Origin: Litoditis marina
Taxonomy: Eukaryota > Nematoda > Chromadorea > Rhabditida > Rhabditidae
NCBI GenBank assembly: GCA_964036275.1
Contig: OZ038440.1
Span: forward strand, 8,531,690-8,595,689
Direction of reading: 5' to 3'
DNA: 64,000 bases
Shown: positions 1 through 11,774 of the stretch, one piece after another
Position numbering within the stretch: the first letter of the stretch is position 1
How the letters are laid out: every line of letters starts with the position of its first letter
Made by a program: the position numbers and the translations under genes
The notes under the pieces: model-generated
Seen by the model: the letters and a program-made list of their open reading frames with translations, nothing else
What the model was told of the DNA's origin: nothing
Database searches by the model: none

Positions 1-95
1 GCAACTCGTATCCCGGCGGGATGTAACAGCAAAGAAATAGCGTATGTTTGAGGAGACGGGATGTTGGTGCCGGGATTTTCTACAGTTCCAGAGGC
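1..95. mobile_element. Partial copy of 170 bp palindromic MITE (family A), cut by window edge
   Basis: Right-hand part of the same palindromic element seen complete at 31810-31979 and 50594-50763. Shared landmarks in order are the central CCCGGCGGGATGTAA, GAAATAGCGTA, TTGAGGAGAC and GTGCCGGGATTTTCTA. The terminal TAGCATACGTACT is degraded here. It has no coding capacity and looks non-autonomous. Confidence 0.75.
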
Positions 96-601
96 AACGC
101 ATGACCAAACTTGAGTTGACTGGTCAACAATGAAATGGTGACTCACTAATAGAAATGGAAGATTCTTGACTATTCCATGACTGAATTGTATCTTCACAGG
201 GCGTAATAAGAGTTCTCTCACGAAAAAGTTGATAATTTCCGCCACTAAATGTAGAATGAACAGCAGATAAAACGAAGAACAAAACTGTTTCTGCTTTCGG
301 CGCACTGCAATAATCTCATATTTAGAAGGACAGGTGCTTGTATTTCTCAGTAACATAACAAATTACATGTTCGGTTTTGTGAACTATACTCTAACAAGCT
401 AAACTCGTACTCAACTTCATCGTTACGTAATTTTTTGGAGCATAAAACACTAATGTGCAACGGTAATGATTTTATGCAATATGTTTTGTGACAATGTGAT
501 TACTTATATGCATTTAACGAAAATTCAGTTTTCCAGCATGATAAGTTGACACATGAACACGGGCCAAATATGGTAAACTAAAGGTAAGGCCACACTCATA
601 T

Positions 602-738
602 CTCCTACGTCGACGTTTAACGCTTTCGTAAATAGTGAAGGAACCATACGCATCGACTTAGTTGGCGTTGACTCCGGCATGAATAAATACACATATTTCC
701 TTCACTATTAGCGCCGGCGTTAAATGCTGACGTGAAAA
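602..738. mobile_element. Imperfect palindrome, MITE-like
   Basis: TCCTACGTCGACGTTTAACG and AATAGTGAAGGAA on the left are mirrored by CCTTCACTATTAGCG, CGTTAAATGCTGACG and AAGTAGGA on the right. There is no open frame of note. Only one copy was seen in the window, so calling it a mobile element is an inference from its shape. Confidence 0.45.
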
Positions 739-1014
739 GTAGGAATGCTGTCACCACATTTCGAAAGTGAACCGCACGGTCTTAATCGGCTACCGAAAAG
801 AAAAGAACGTACCAATCATAATGGTACCTATGGTCCAGACAAACAAGACCGCTGCACACCATTTGACTACAATGAGTGCGCAGGTCATCAATCCAACACC
901 AAATATTTCCATCTTGAGAGGGAGATATTGAAGCTGCTGAAATATCTCTCTCGAAAGCTACACAAACAAAAAAACCATACGTTTTAACCGTCTATTCTAG
1001 AGGTCCATCTGATA

Positions 1015-1090
1015 ATGGCTGTACATTTGGCTGTCGCTCCACGTGGCCTGGGTTCGATCCCCACTCTGTGTGGTATCTATATTAACAACC
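1015..1090 (+). repeat. Degraded tRNA-derived SINE fragment
   Basis: A B-box-like GGGTTCGATCCCCAC is followed by GGTATCT and ACCGCATCAGCTGGTAA. The same order of words occurs in the intact SINE at 58548-58794 (minus strand) and in a diverged copy near 16040-16165. No tRNA cloverleaf can be built, so it is not called a tRNA gene. Confidence 0.6.
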
Positions 1091-4000
1091 GCATCAGCTG
1101 GTAACAAAGGGAACCAAGTTCTACAAATAGTGCACATTCGGTTAATATGAGTTGCGTGATTATGAACTTCTCTCAATGAAGTAATACACGGCTGGAGTGG
1201 TTACCGTAGAAGTAAATGATGGTTAGATATCGAGTTTCAGTTTTTATTGTGCATCAATAGGAAGCTTACCCTCAAAAACTTTTATTGATCAGTCTTTTTG
1301 ATAGTGAGTGTCGAGAATTGACTCCATTATAGTGAACAAAATTATTCTTAAGTAAAATGAAAATTTCATGTACCGTAACGTGTCGCATGAATTACTCGTT
1401 TACTACTACTAATGTATCGCTACAGGCAAAATTGTCGGTTAAACGCAGATTGGCTCGCTTTTATACTGTCTTCAATAACATTCCCACCCATTCCTTTAGC
1501 TGGAACTAGCTTTGTTCACAAGCTCGTGCAAGCGTCGTACCTCGTAGTTATGAAAGAATATTGTGAGAAAAGGGTATTTCTTTCGTCAGTTACAGTAAAC
1601 TGCAGAGTTTTGTTTTCTGTTGTACGATCACGTTCGTGACTGGAGTTGTTGTGTGAAAATCATGTGAGATAATCTTCCACAGCTTTACTGTTGTTTTCAA
1701 CAATCCTGGAGTGTATGCAAGAAACTGATCACAATTTACAGTTTCTATCTGTGCAAATCATAGACGGGAACATGCAGAAACATCGATTATGATTATAACA
1801 TAATGCAAACGAGAGACATATTGTGTATTTAGATGACATCAAAACGTTTGGACTACAAGACAACATAATTTTAACACAAACTAAAAAGGATCAAACGACG
1901 CAACTACGGTCCAGCTTCTCACTACTCGTTCATTCTCATCCTCATCATTACGTGCTCACCTCACATCCAGTCGAACCATCCACCTTCAAGTTGTAAACTC
2001 GCCGTTCATCGTTGTGTTTTGCTTTTTTTTGCAGTATCTGTGATTCACGGTCTGCCAGACACTCACACGGTCGCTGCTGACAATGTTCGGCACAATTCGA
2101 GTTCCGAGTAGTCGTCTGATGTTAATGGAAAAACAAGTGGCGTTGTAACCCGGAAACATTCTCACAGTGTGAGTGTTCCACTGGAATCACTAGTACTTCC
2201 GGAACCACTAGGGTGGGAACGTTTTTGCAGAACTAGTGTGATAAAAAAGTCCACTCATAGTTTTTCAGTACTGGTATGTGGCTAACACACTTCACTACAC
2301 AATGAATTAAGGCTAATAATACTCAGAGCTCTAAAAGGCTGCAGAAAAACTAAGAACACAGCCAATTTTTTTTATAGATATCATGTTCTTATTACAGGCG
2401 CTATATAGATGCACTGAACTTCATATACCAAATCATTGTTCCACTGGCAATCAACTCTTCGTTACGCAACATAGTTCGCCTCCAATTCAAAACGAAGACC
2501 GTCACTATGTCTGCTGGAAACAGGAACGAGAAAACCCAGAAACCCGACCCCGTGTCATCTGTTCAATAAGAACTTACATGGTAGAAACAATTTGGAAAAT
2601 CTCACGACTTGTTGTGATAATTTATTTTTCCCAACCACTTTCAGACTTTAAATGGAAATAGTTTCGTTGAATTGTTCATATTGAATACATTTATTAGTTT
2701 TGATATTATCATTGAGAGGGGATGAACCATTCATGTGCAAGAATCTGTCATTTTAACCAGGCATGTTCATCATGTTCAAAGTGGCTCAAAACGACAACTT
2801 TGACGTTATTGTTCAAAGCGAAAAGGGGATATCAAAATGATATAAAATTGATGTTTAGTCACTAACAGACGCGCATCGCTATCTCTGATTGCCAAATGAA
2901 AAAAAGTACATGCATGAATGCATGTGAATAGATCTAATTTGAGATGAGATCAATACACGAACTATTATGTCAGACGAGAAACAAGGAAGGTATTCGTTTT
3001 ATTATGACGTTCCGTGCATTACATCGTATGGTTGTGTTGTCTTATATCACGTTTTTGGTTGGAAAAATCTGATAATTGCGTTTCTATATTACACTATATT
3101 TATTCCTCTAATTGCGAGCATCTCGAAGTGACGCGAAGTAAAAAGAGAAGATTGCCGTGTCATTACGTTTCCCGCTCTATCTGTCAAATGCCGTTAGAAT
3201 TTTTCAGGATGTCAGTTCTAGCTTGCTATATGACAAATTTCTGCTGAATTTAGGTAAATATGATATCACACATAATTTTCTACATTTAGAATTCCTCAAG
3301 TCGTTTCACAATTTTCTCGCATTTTAGAAGGAACGTGCCTTTCTTAAAATTATTCAGAATCACTCTCATGGTATGGTAACAATACTACTTACCTGTGAGA
3401 ATCATGTCAGTCCATGAAGTCTGCGAGTAGGATTGTTTATCCCGGTACGTTCGGTCACACTGTGCAAATTTTCACAGAACTTCCAATTTGAGAGTTAATT
3501 GTTTTCACTATTCAGCAGCCAGTTACCACACTCTCAGACAGCCACGTTGTTCACGTGAACGTGGGACTATTCTGCAAGGAACGAGAAAACAACTATGACT
3601 CAATGAGAATGTTCACTCACCTACCTAAGCGGGTAGTCACGTTGTACAAGGTGATGACAGTCTGACAGTATGCGCCTACTGGTGGATCCGGAGCGGAGAC
3701 TTTGAAAATCACCAAACTGCTAGATTTGCTTTTTTTCTTGTCCTCGCACTCGCTGAGAACTATTTGTACACGTTCGATTCTCACATGTGCTCCTAGTTGC
3801 ATATTCGAGTTCAGTGTTCAAACAGCAAACAAGATAAATAATACAAACGAAGTATTATATTTCAGGAGGAAATTGAAAAATCAAATCTTGCTTCTTTGTC
3901 GTCGCGATACCCCTTAGAACAAGAATATACAAGAATATTTACACGCCCTGACATGAAAAGAAACTGTGCACCTTGCTTTAATTAGGCGAAAAACGCTGTA

Positions 4001-4583
4001 GAGAAAGTAAAACTGTAAAACTACTATTTTGTATCTTGATAGTTTTTTGGCGTACAACTCTTTTCGCGTTTGAAATCATGTGAAGTGCATTTTACCACAT
4101 TCCCCCACATACAGAAAAAGTAGATCATGCGTACCACATTTCAGTTTTTACGTTCGTTTGATGATAATTATCGTTTAATTTTCCGTCGATGTGTATCTTC
4201 CTAATCACTGCTCAATAAATATTTTTCAATGTTTTGCTCTGATGAAAAAACAGCAGATATATTCAACTTAGGCAATCGCGGAGGCTCGAACTTAGCCTAA
4301 CCAATAGTGTCTATCTTTAACTCCTATATATACGTACCGTCAAAACCTGATCAAAAATCTCATGAATCACACGCAAGTGTTGGTTGCTCACGTGACACAT
4401 CTCATGAAACAATGCGTTGTCATCGAACTAACATGCAGGGTTACACTTTGCTTTTGTCACGAACCATAAGCGACAGTTTAATAGTGTTCGGCCAATGACG
4501 TCTTTTTCGCATTGTTCCCTTTTACAACGCGGTCGCAGTCCGAAGGAAAAGAGAATCTAACCTTCCACTGACTTCTCCCCAAA
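1091..4583. other. Mostly intergenic DNA
   Basis: AT-rich sequence. Apart from the uncertain minus-strand exons between 1960 and 3802, I see no convincing coding exon, RNA gene or repeat array. Open frames here are short and lack splice or family support. Confidence 0.5.
1960..3802 (-). CDS. Possible unrecognised minus-strand gene, several exons
   Basis: I see exon-like segments but no known family. The best is 3802 down to about 3635, an open frame encoding GAHVRIERVQIVLSECEDKK and later PPVGAYCQTVITLYN. Next is 3459-3393, with a good acceptor and a GTAAGT donor, encoding CDRTYRDKQSYSQTSW. A segment at 2115-1960, between an ATCAG acceptor and a GTGAGC donor, is open in a cysteine-rich frame (NCAEHCQQRPCECLAD). 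A second frame is also open there up to an internal GTGAGT, and the join between 3393 and 2115 is not settled. Short open exons like these can arise by chance in AT-rich DNA. The ends of the gene are not determined and no function is proposed. Confidence 0.28.
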
Positions 4584-7500
4584 ATGATGGTCCTATTTAT
4601 TCTCGTCTGCTTATCCATAGTTAATGCCAAAGCGTGAGTTAATTCTATAGTTAAAAGCGTAGTAACATACGAGAGTTTGACAACGATCAATAGAGTTGTT
4701 TTGACTAAAATTTGTCTCTTGATTTTTGTACACGTGCTAACTTGTTTCTGGGCGTTTTCATTGAAATACTTCTGGCTGAGTCTGCTTACCCGTTTTTTCG
4801 GCGGCCTTCTAAAATCAAAACCAGACAGATTGCATTCGGGAAAGACAGATCGGACGATATCTTCACATAGTATAAATTACCAGTGATACAAATCACTTTT
4901 GACTTCCCCTCTGAACGTCAACAAGAACTGTGGAGGACCTAGTGGACTGAATTTAAGGTTCTGGCTAAACTTTGTAATTCACTAGTTACAACCATCATTC
5001 ATGGTCGGTCTATAGTCGGTTTTCCAATCACTTTCTTACAGTCCGGGAATGCCGGCTGTTGCCATTCCACCTACCGTACCACCGATTCCCGACCCACCCA
5101 GAAGCGTACCACAAAGTAGAGGACCAGTGGTTGGTACTCAAAATGTATTCGGTGTCTAGATACTTGCAACTGCTATGGTAGAACACGAATTATTTTCAAG
5201 CTACAACAAAAATATTAATTTGTTCTGGTCATAAGATAAAGTTTTCTTTTTTAGTGACAGTTCAAATGCATGTACTATCGGACTACAGACGCGTACTATC
5301 AACACAGCTCAAAATATTCTGAGAGTGATATGTATTAATTATCAGGATTATTTTCGTGGACAATTGTTCCTTTTTCAAGGCTCCCACTGGTAGGGCGAAT
5401 CCGGTTTCAAATCAAAGAAACCACCAGCAACAGAACTGGGGTAACAACAACCAAGGTAGGTTTCGACAATTTCTCCTAATAGTTATGCCAGTTCAAAGAA
5501 TGAAGAAAGAAAAAAATCAATATTTCACTTCTCTCTGTTTTTTTTCACAATTGAAGTAAGTTAAAATATTATCGTTGAATTGGTGTGCTCAGTAAGAAAA
5601 CATCTCTCTATAAGTCCAAGTGACACTATTTTATCCGATGATGTTTCCAATGCCCAATGTCAAGTCCAATTAGATTTTGTTGAAAAAACTTAATGAAAGA
5701 TGGTATCTTCTAATAAAGTCATGAACTGTTCTCTATTTAGGCCAGGTAAGCGGCGGAGATAGATGGAATGGTGGAGGAAATCAGTGGGGAGGAGGACCTC
5801 AGGTATTGTTTGTATTTGGTTTTCAACATGTTTTGTTTTGCTTAGCGTCCATTTAAAATGATTATGTTTGTGTGTCACGTGATCCAGTGACAAGCCAGAA
5901 ACACGTGAGTAGAATCTGGTCAGTATTCCAACTAGTTTCTTCTTCCAAAATGTCAATAATTTTTGCACCAGATAAGTTCCCTTCTATTCGATTCTGTTTA
6001 TGGGAGTTTGTTTTTGTCCAACGATCAAGGCCACTCGTCCTAACCGGAAAAGCGCTCAGATTGTTAGTTCGATGGACCCAAGTGCGCGTTTTTGTTGAGT
6101 TCTGGATACTCAAAAAAAAAACATCATTGTTTATACGCATTCGAACACGTGTTCTTCCACATTGAGAGTTTGCAGTGTCACTCCAATTGGGTAAATAAAG
6201 AGAAAATTGGGGGAAAAAGTGAGGTTTCCCTGTTACGCGCACATTTTATGCCTGAAACCGAAAACGACACAGCTAACTTTCAATAAATGAAAAATTGTCT
6301 GAGTAAGCACAACCTGCTCAGTTTGTGACAAATTCGTTATGATTTCTCGCTGCGGTGCGAGGTGTTTGTTAACTAGTTCAGTAAACCTACATAAAATGGT
6401 TTCAAAAAACCTATATGAGATTATCAACTGGTGTCGTTGGAATTCTGTCACATTTCAGTTCAATTGAAGAACTATCGCGACTCCAACAAGAATAGATATA
6501 ATAGAATAGAACAATATATTATACTAGAAAGTTATTTCTCAAAAAGATATTTATCTTCTTTTGAGGGAGGAGATCAATTTGGTCCGATGGGTCCAATGGG
6601 TCCAATGGGTCAGGGACGTGGTGGTCCCTGGGACGGTGGACCGCACGACTGGGAAGAACGTCGCTGGAGACAGCGACAGTGGAGGAGACGCCATAGACAC
6701 AGACATCATCATAGACATCATCACGACTATTCTGGTGGGTTTCATTTAATATAATAGAATATTTATTGACTTATTCACACATGAGTTTGGAAGTTGAATA
6801 CAAAAAGAACGCGGAAAGATTCAAAAGTTCCGAGCGATATGTTTTCCAAATGATGGCAAAAGTATTTTTCTCGTCCCATTTGTCCTATGTACGAAATAAG
6901 ATGAATATCCAAATACAGGCTTCGTCCCAAATCAAGTCTATACGGTGTATTTTGCCCTGAGCCGCTGTGTTTTTGGTTTGATCTCATCTTTTTCGGTTTG
7001 GTGTCTAGATCAAACTACAACCACAAACATTTGGTCACTTCCCGCTGTGTGAAACTGACACACCGGGACAGTGATTATGAAGATACCCGTGCTCTCATAT
7101 GCTAACCAATAATCAAAGGTTGCTCGCTTTTAATTGTGAAATCGGTTCGGCCGTGTTCTCTCGCTGTTGGGTAAATGAAGACTTCAACAAATTTTGCACA
7201 ATGCTCAGTTATTTCAAGTGTTATTTTTACAGATGAGTTCATGGCGCCATGGTTCATGGGTAGATAGCTGTACAAAACATGATTGACAGACATATATGAT
7301 TGTAAATTGGATGAGAAATGAATGTTCGAATGATTTGTATTTTCCATTTATCATTAGAAAAGAAATCCACATCCACACAAATTTTAGAAGGTTTTCTAAA
7401 AACTCTCACATTATTGTACCGAAACATTATAGTTTTCATTTACCTGACAGACAGATAATGCCGAGTCGATGAATAATTTGGACGAACGTTGATTACATGT

Positions 7501-7825
7501 TTGCATATGAGATATTAAAGAAGGACGGCTATGTGGTCCAATCGCAACGGTTCAGTCCTTCAAACTGCAATACATTTTTCAATTGCAGTTTAAAGGACCG
7601 TGACACGAGATTGGTCCACATATTCGTCCTGCTTTAAGTAGATTGAAATAAAACATATGCACTGACCGCAAATGTTAAATTTACTAAATTCACCGTACGG
7701 TTTTCGTTTCAACTTTTATTGTAAAGTCAAAACCTTATTTAAAATTTTCCACAGATGAGTTCATGACCCCACCGCCGAATGGACTGGACATTGCTCAGGG
7801 GGTGCTCGGCATGGTTCTCGGGTAG
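4584..7825 (+). CDS. Secreted Gly/Arg/His-rich protein, 7 exons
   Basis: Family not recognised. The start at 4584 gives a signal peptide (MMVLFILVCLSIVNAKA). Predicted exons are 4584-4633, 5042-5144, 5380-5455, 5741-5802, 6566-6734, 7233-7259 and 7755-7825, all phase-compatible, for about 185 residues. Exon 2 is proline-rich. Exons 3-4 are Gln/Asn/Gly/Trp-rich. Exon 5 encodes three GPM repeats, a Trp/Arg-rich stretch and a His/Arg tail (RHRHRHHHRHHHDYS) that could bind metal or be antimicrobial; both roles are guesses. If the weak donor at 5145 is not used, exon 2 runs to a stop at 5157-5159 and yields a 55-residue proline-rich secreted peptide. The last two exons both begin DEFM. AATAAA lies at 7854. 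The exon 2 to 3 junction is the least certain. Confidence 0.62.
7515..7636. mobile_element. Palindromic MITE (family C) in the last intron of the Gly/His-rich gene
   Basis: Ends are TTAAAGAAGGACGGCTATGT and ACATATTCGTCCTGCTTTAA, which are inverted repeats. The interior (GGTCCAATC, CAGTCCTT, AAAGGACCG, GATTGGTCC) is also palindromic. A related copy lies at 27241-27370. Confidence 0.7.
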
Positions 7826-7853
7826 AGAAATACACAAACTATATTATATGTAC

Positions 7854-7859
7854 AATAAA
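7854..7859 (+). promoter_or_regulatory. Polyadenylation signal AATAAA
   Basis: Canonical AATAAA 29 bases after the stop codon of the Gly/His-rich gene, at the expected place for its 3' end. Confidence 0.55.
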
Positions 7860-8935
7860 CATTAACTAATTTGTTGCGTGGAATGTTGTTTGATGGTTCT
7901 AATGTTGGTCTAGAATTAGCGTGTCTCCATGATTTAATACTAGTTTCAAAACTCGAAATTCAAGAAAATATTCATGAGTTTCTTTATTTCTTTAAAGTTT
8001 ACACGATTATTTCCAAATACAAACCCAGCCATGAGTTCATTTCCGATTAGCTTCTTCCAGTCCACCTGTGTTTTTCGACATCTTTTCTGAAAACTTGAAT
8101 TTTTACTTTCTATTAATGGCATTTCTGCAACTACTAATCATTTAAGTGGTGTAATGACTTCTACTTATTTGCCTAACTTATCGCTCACATCATCTAGATA
8201 ACCTTCTCCATACTTCAGACCAAGTCACAAAGTTAAATCAGTACTTTTTGTTTCATTTGTCGAACGAAAAAAAAGTCAAAAACGTGGAAGTGAAACAAAC
8301 ATCAAGAATAGGTGAAACCAACAATGAATAACAACACTACGCCAAGGTATATCTACAGCAAGCTATAATTTTACCAAAAAGTGTTTCGGTCACGGTACCG
8401 GCCCGAAGAGTGAAATTACATCTCCATCCAAGCCATCGTCTCAACTAGGTTTGAGTGCACGGAAACGGTGTGTGTTGGAGTGTTGGTACCGAGATAGGTT
8501 TTGTTTCAAGGTAAGAGTCCCCACCTCCAACTGTTCGGATCTGGTCGATTGGTGTATTTCCGTCGACTGACTCCATAAACTACATTTCGATTGATACTTC
8601 TCGTTGGGGCCACAACAGCCATGTTCTGTGGTTCAGACTGATCGCTGAAAGCTAACATTCATTTGTTAGTGTGTTCCATTAATGTTTACACAAACGTAAA
8701 GTTAACAAGGTTGATCTGTAAAAACAGTATTTTGAGATCAGCTATCGAATTTTGTTGCGTAAAGGAAATAATGATCTAAAGAAAATAATTGCGTAAAGGA
8801 AATAATGAAAAACTTTTCAGCACTTCAATCGTGCTAATGTAATTTTATTATGAAACTTGGGTCGCTGGCAAAAAAAAACGGTTACATAGGTTTTAGACAT
8901 ACGGATAACACAGTTGAGAGTTGAAGTATTGGCCA
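7860..8935. other. Intergenic, no feature recognised
   Basis: Between the 3' end of the plus-strand Gly/His-rich gene and the 3' end of the minus-strand prohormone-like gene. The two are convergent. I see no coding exon, RNA or repeat array. Confidence 0.5.
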
Positions 8936-9728
8936 TTAGATGTTTATTTTGGGCCGAACTAGTGGAAGAAACTTGCGTAATGAATACCTTGCCCTAGCGA
9001 AGTCCGCATAGTCTCCGTAGTCTATGTCAGTATTTTTGTCCTGCCTTCGGGTAGTCTTTTTGGGTTTTAGACGACCAATCTGCGGTAAAGGTCGCTTTCC
9101 TTTGTTCTTGTTCATGAATAGTGCATATAAATAGTCGGATAGCTCTTTGACAAGCTTCGGAGACATAGGAACACTTAGAAATGATTGACTTCGTCGGTTC
9201 TGCAAAACGGTTGAGAGTAGAAACGAATAGGAACTGATTATTTATTTCATTTATTGTCTCTCTTCCCGAGTTTATCAGTGCAATAGCACGCGCCAAAACA
9301 TAAAATCATGGTTTATTATTGCTAAAATCTGAAATAGGGATGATGTTATGTTGCAATAACCTTTGGATTGTTGTCAAAAGGCAAAATAGCTGAATAAACC
9401 TGTTACATGGTTAGTGTGAAAGTTTCAAATTCTTTCAAACTTGTTGTGACGAGTGGAAGTTATTTTTCTGAATACATGCATCGAAATACTTAGTATATGT
9501 CAATGATGTGAAATCATGATATGTGATATCTCATGGGAAGGTCGTGAAAAATCGCTGATAGGTTGATGACATTTTCCTACTGCGAATGATATCAAAGTTA
9601 ACTTGTAAACTTACATTTACATTCATCGAACCAGAAAACGATCTTTGATTGTTGTTCCTTGTGTTTGAGAATCGCTCGGAAAATATAGATACAGAAGGAG
9701 TTATTAAAAACAACAATATTACTCTCAT
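8936..9728 (-). CDS. Small secreted precursor, neuropeptide prohormone-like
   Basis: Two exons, 9728-9615 and 9199-8936, joined in phase 0 by a GTAAGT donor and a TTTTGCAG acceptor, give 125 residues. The protein starts with a short signal peptide (MRVILLFLITPSVSI). After a dibasic NRR near residue 41 comes a stretch of about 30 residues containing SPKLVKELSDYLYALF, ending in NKNK followed by GKR. GKR is the usual amidation-plus-cleavage signal, so an amidated peptide is predicted. A second basic site (KPKKTTRR) and an Asp/Tyr-rich tail (DYGDYADFARARYSLRKF) follow. I do not recognise the peptide family. The layout of signal peptide, basic sites and Gly donor is what supports the call. It could instead be an unrelated basic secreted protein. 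Confidence 0.55.
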
Positions 9729-10586
9729 TGATAGACCTGAAAGAGAATTATAGTTTCCCGAGATTGCCACGGGAAATAACTTTTGAGAGTTTGAACTAAC
9801 CACCGAGGTGTTAAGTGTTAGTATCCAAACTATTCTTGACAGTTTTTAGAGAGAGCTTTGAACAACCGTTTATCTAACAAATCAGTTTAGGGAAGTAGCT
9901 CTCGAAAGGCTGGAGAAAACGAATAAAATTAATGTTGAGCATAAAAAGAGCGTTCAGACAGAAAGAATGTTGAGAGTAATGTGACTGTTGTCTTTAAGAT
10001 AGAGAATCGAGAACAAAACTGAAATCCCTGCTCTCTATTCGAGTAATCTGCTGAAGGTCAGAGAACAGGACTGATTAACTATAAGGAAATTGGTTTGTTC
10101 AAGGTAAACAAACATAGACAAGTGTGTTTTATAGTATTACAGCAATGGAATAACCTTTCGTGGCAACCCTTGAGCTTGACGAAGGCTGAACCAACGAGAG
10201 TTTCAAAAGTTGCAGCACGGTGGGAGAATTCGTACTCGATTAAGTAGACAAAGTATTCTTGAACGTGTAATGATAAAAGACACCAAGACTGCAGTTCATT
10301 TATCTTGTACGTTCCTCGTAAAATATACTTTTCTAAGAACTCCATAGTTCTATCTTCATTTCTTTCTCGCACACTCTCAGTATCTCACTCATTTTCGACT
10401 TTTGCACGTAGTCTACAGTTCTCATGAAACTCTCTGAGCGACTTACATGATTACGTGGGAACTTTTATTCAGGTCAGTTTCAGAATAGAAGATATTTCCT
10501 GAAAAATTAATGAGAAGAATAAATTACACTTAAATCGCAAAATAGATTAACTTGTTTGTTACAACAAAGTGCTTTATAATCATTAA
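9729..10586. other. Upstream and intergenic region, no feature recognised
   Basis: A 97-codon minus-strand open frame at 10372-10079 has no signal peptide, splice support or family resemblance, and I do not call it a gene. The region should include the promoter of the prohormone-like gene, but no clear element was seen. Confidence 0.4.
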
Positions 10587-10627
10587 ACAAGGAAGGTACC
10601 CCGGGCTACGCCTGGGTCCCTCCCTTG
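10587..10627. repeat. Hairpin module, variant 1
   Basis: ACAAGGAAGGTACCCCGGGC is mirrored by GCCTGGGTCCCTCCCTTG around a short loop. It has the same outer stem words as the two GC-rich hairpins at 11363 and 13276 and marks the start of the array. Confidence 0.7.
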
Positions 10628-11164
10628 ATGAGTCTAGGTCGGTGGTTGCGTCGAGATGTTTCATCCTTTTTTCGTCTTTGAAGGTTCTCTTTAACATAGA
10701 GCGCGGAAGTTCTTCTTAACGTAGAGCGTGGTAGTTCTCTTTAGCATAGAGCGCGGGTGTGCTTTTTAACATATAGCACGGTAGTTCTCCTACACATAGA
10801 GCGCGGTAGTTATTCTAAACTTAGAGCGCGGTACTCCTCTTTAACATAGAGCGCGGAAGTTCTCCTTAACATAGAGCGCGGTACTCCTCTTTAACATAGA
10901 GCGCGGTAGTCCTTTAACGTCTTCGAAAGTTCTATTCAACATAGAGCGCGGAAGTTATCCTTAACTTAGAGCGCGGTAGTTTTCCTTAACATAGAGCGCG
11001 GTAGTTCTCCTTAGAACAGATCGAGAAAGTTTTTCTCAACATAGATCGTGGTAGTTCTCCTCAACATAGAGCGCGGTAGTACCTCCTTAACATAGAGCGC
11101 GGTAGTTTTCCTTAACATAGAGTACTCCTATAGGATAGAGCGTGAAAGTTCTCCTTATAGGATA

Positions 11165-11455
11165 TTAACTTTCCATTTCTAAAATCAAATCCCAGCAACA
11201 GCCGATTTCAATGGGTTCGGAAATGAAAAGCGGCCAGTCTCACGTTTCTCCACGTCCTCTCCCTTCTTCTTTTCCAACTACAAAGTGCACCTATATTACA
11301 ATTCAGAACGGCATTTTGCCTCATACACACAAACACACCAAGCAGCGGTTTTATATTAGTAGACAAGGAAGGTCGCCGGCGGCTAAAGCCGCCTCCGCCT
11401 CCCTTGTTTTTATTCCGGGCTGGCGAGAGCTTCCTGGCCCTATTTTTTTCTGAAA
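11165..11455. repeat. Inter-array module with GC-rich hairpin, copy 2
   Basis: A leader (CCAGCAACAGCCG, then AAAGTGCACC and CACCAAGCAGCGG) is followed by the hairpin 11363-11407. Its stems are ACAAGGAAGGTCGCCGGCGGC and the reverse complement around TAAAG. Then comes ATTCCGGGCTGGCGAGAG. The same order recurs at 13110-13380. Confidence 0.8.
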
Positions 11456-11700
11456 TGGACCGCGAAAGCTCTCCTTAACATGGAGCCCAGAAGGTGTCCT
11501 TGATTGCGAGACCTCTCACTAACTTAGGGTGCGAAACCTCTCCAGAACGCGAGTCATATTTTTAACATGGAGGGCGAGTCCTCTCTCTAACATAGAGCGC
11601 GAGACCTCTCTCTGGCATAGAGCGCGAGATCACTCTCTGGCATGGATCGCAAGACCTTTCTCTAACGTAGAGCGCGAAACCTTTCTCTAACATAGGGCGC

Positions 11701-11705
<5 letters not shown>

Positions 11706-11773
<68 letters not shown>
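11706..11773. repeat. (CT)n microsatellite
   Basis: Uninterrupted CT run of about 34 copies within the satellite array. It grew from the CTCTCT linker of the neighbouring units; shorter runs lie at 11917, 12070, 12415 and 12755. Confidence 0.95.

Positions 11774-11774
<1 letters not shown>

Noticed and set aside
5862..6242. Overlapping plus and minus open frames between exons of the Gly/His-rich gene
   Set aside because: They lie in a large intron on both strands without motifs; chance frames.
6551..6749. Antisense and shifted frames over exon 5 of the Gly/His-rich gene
   Set aside because: Shadows of the repeated GGT-CCA-ATG coding sequence.
10079..10372. 97-codon minus-strand open frame
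   Set aside because: No signal peptide, no splice support, and a composition like AT-rich noncoding DNA.
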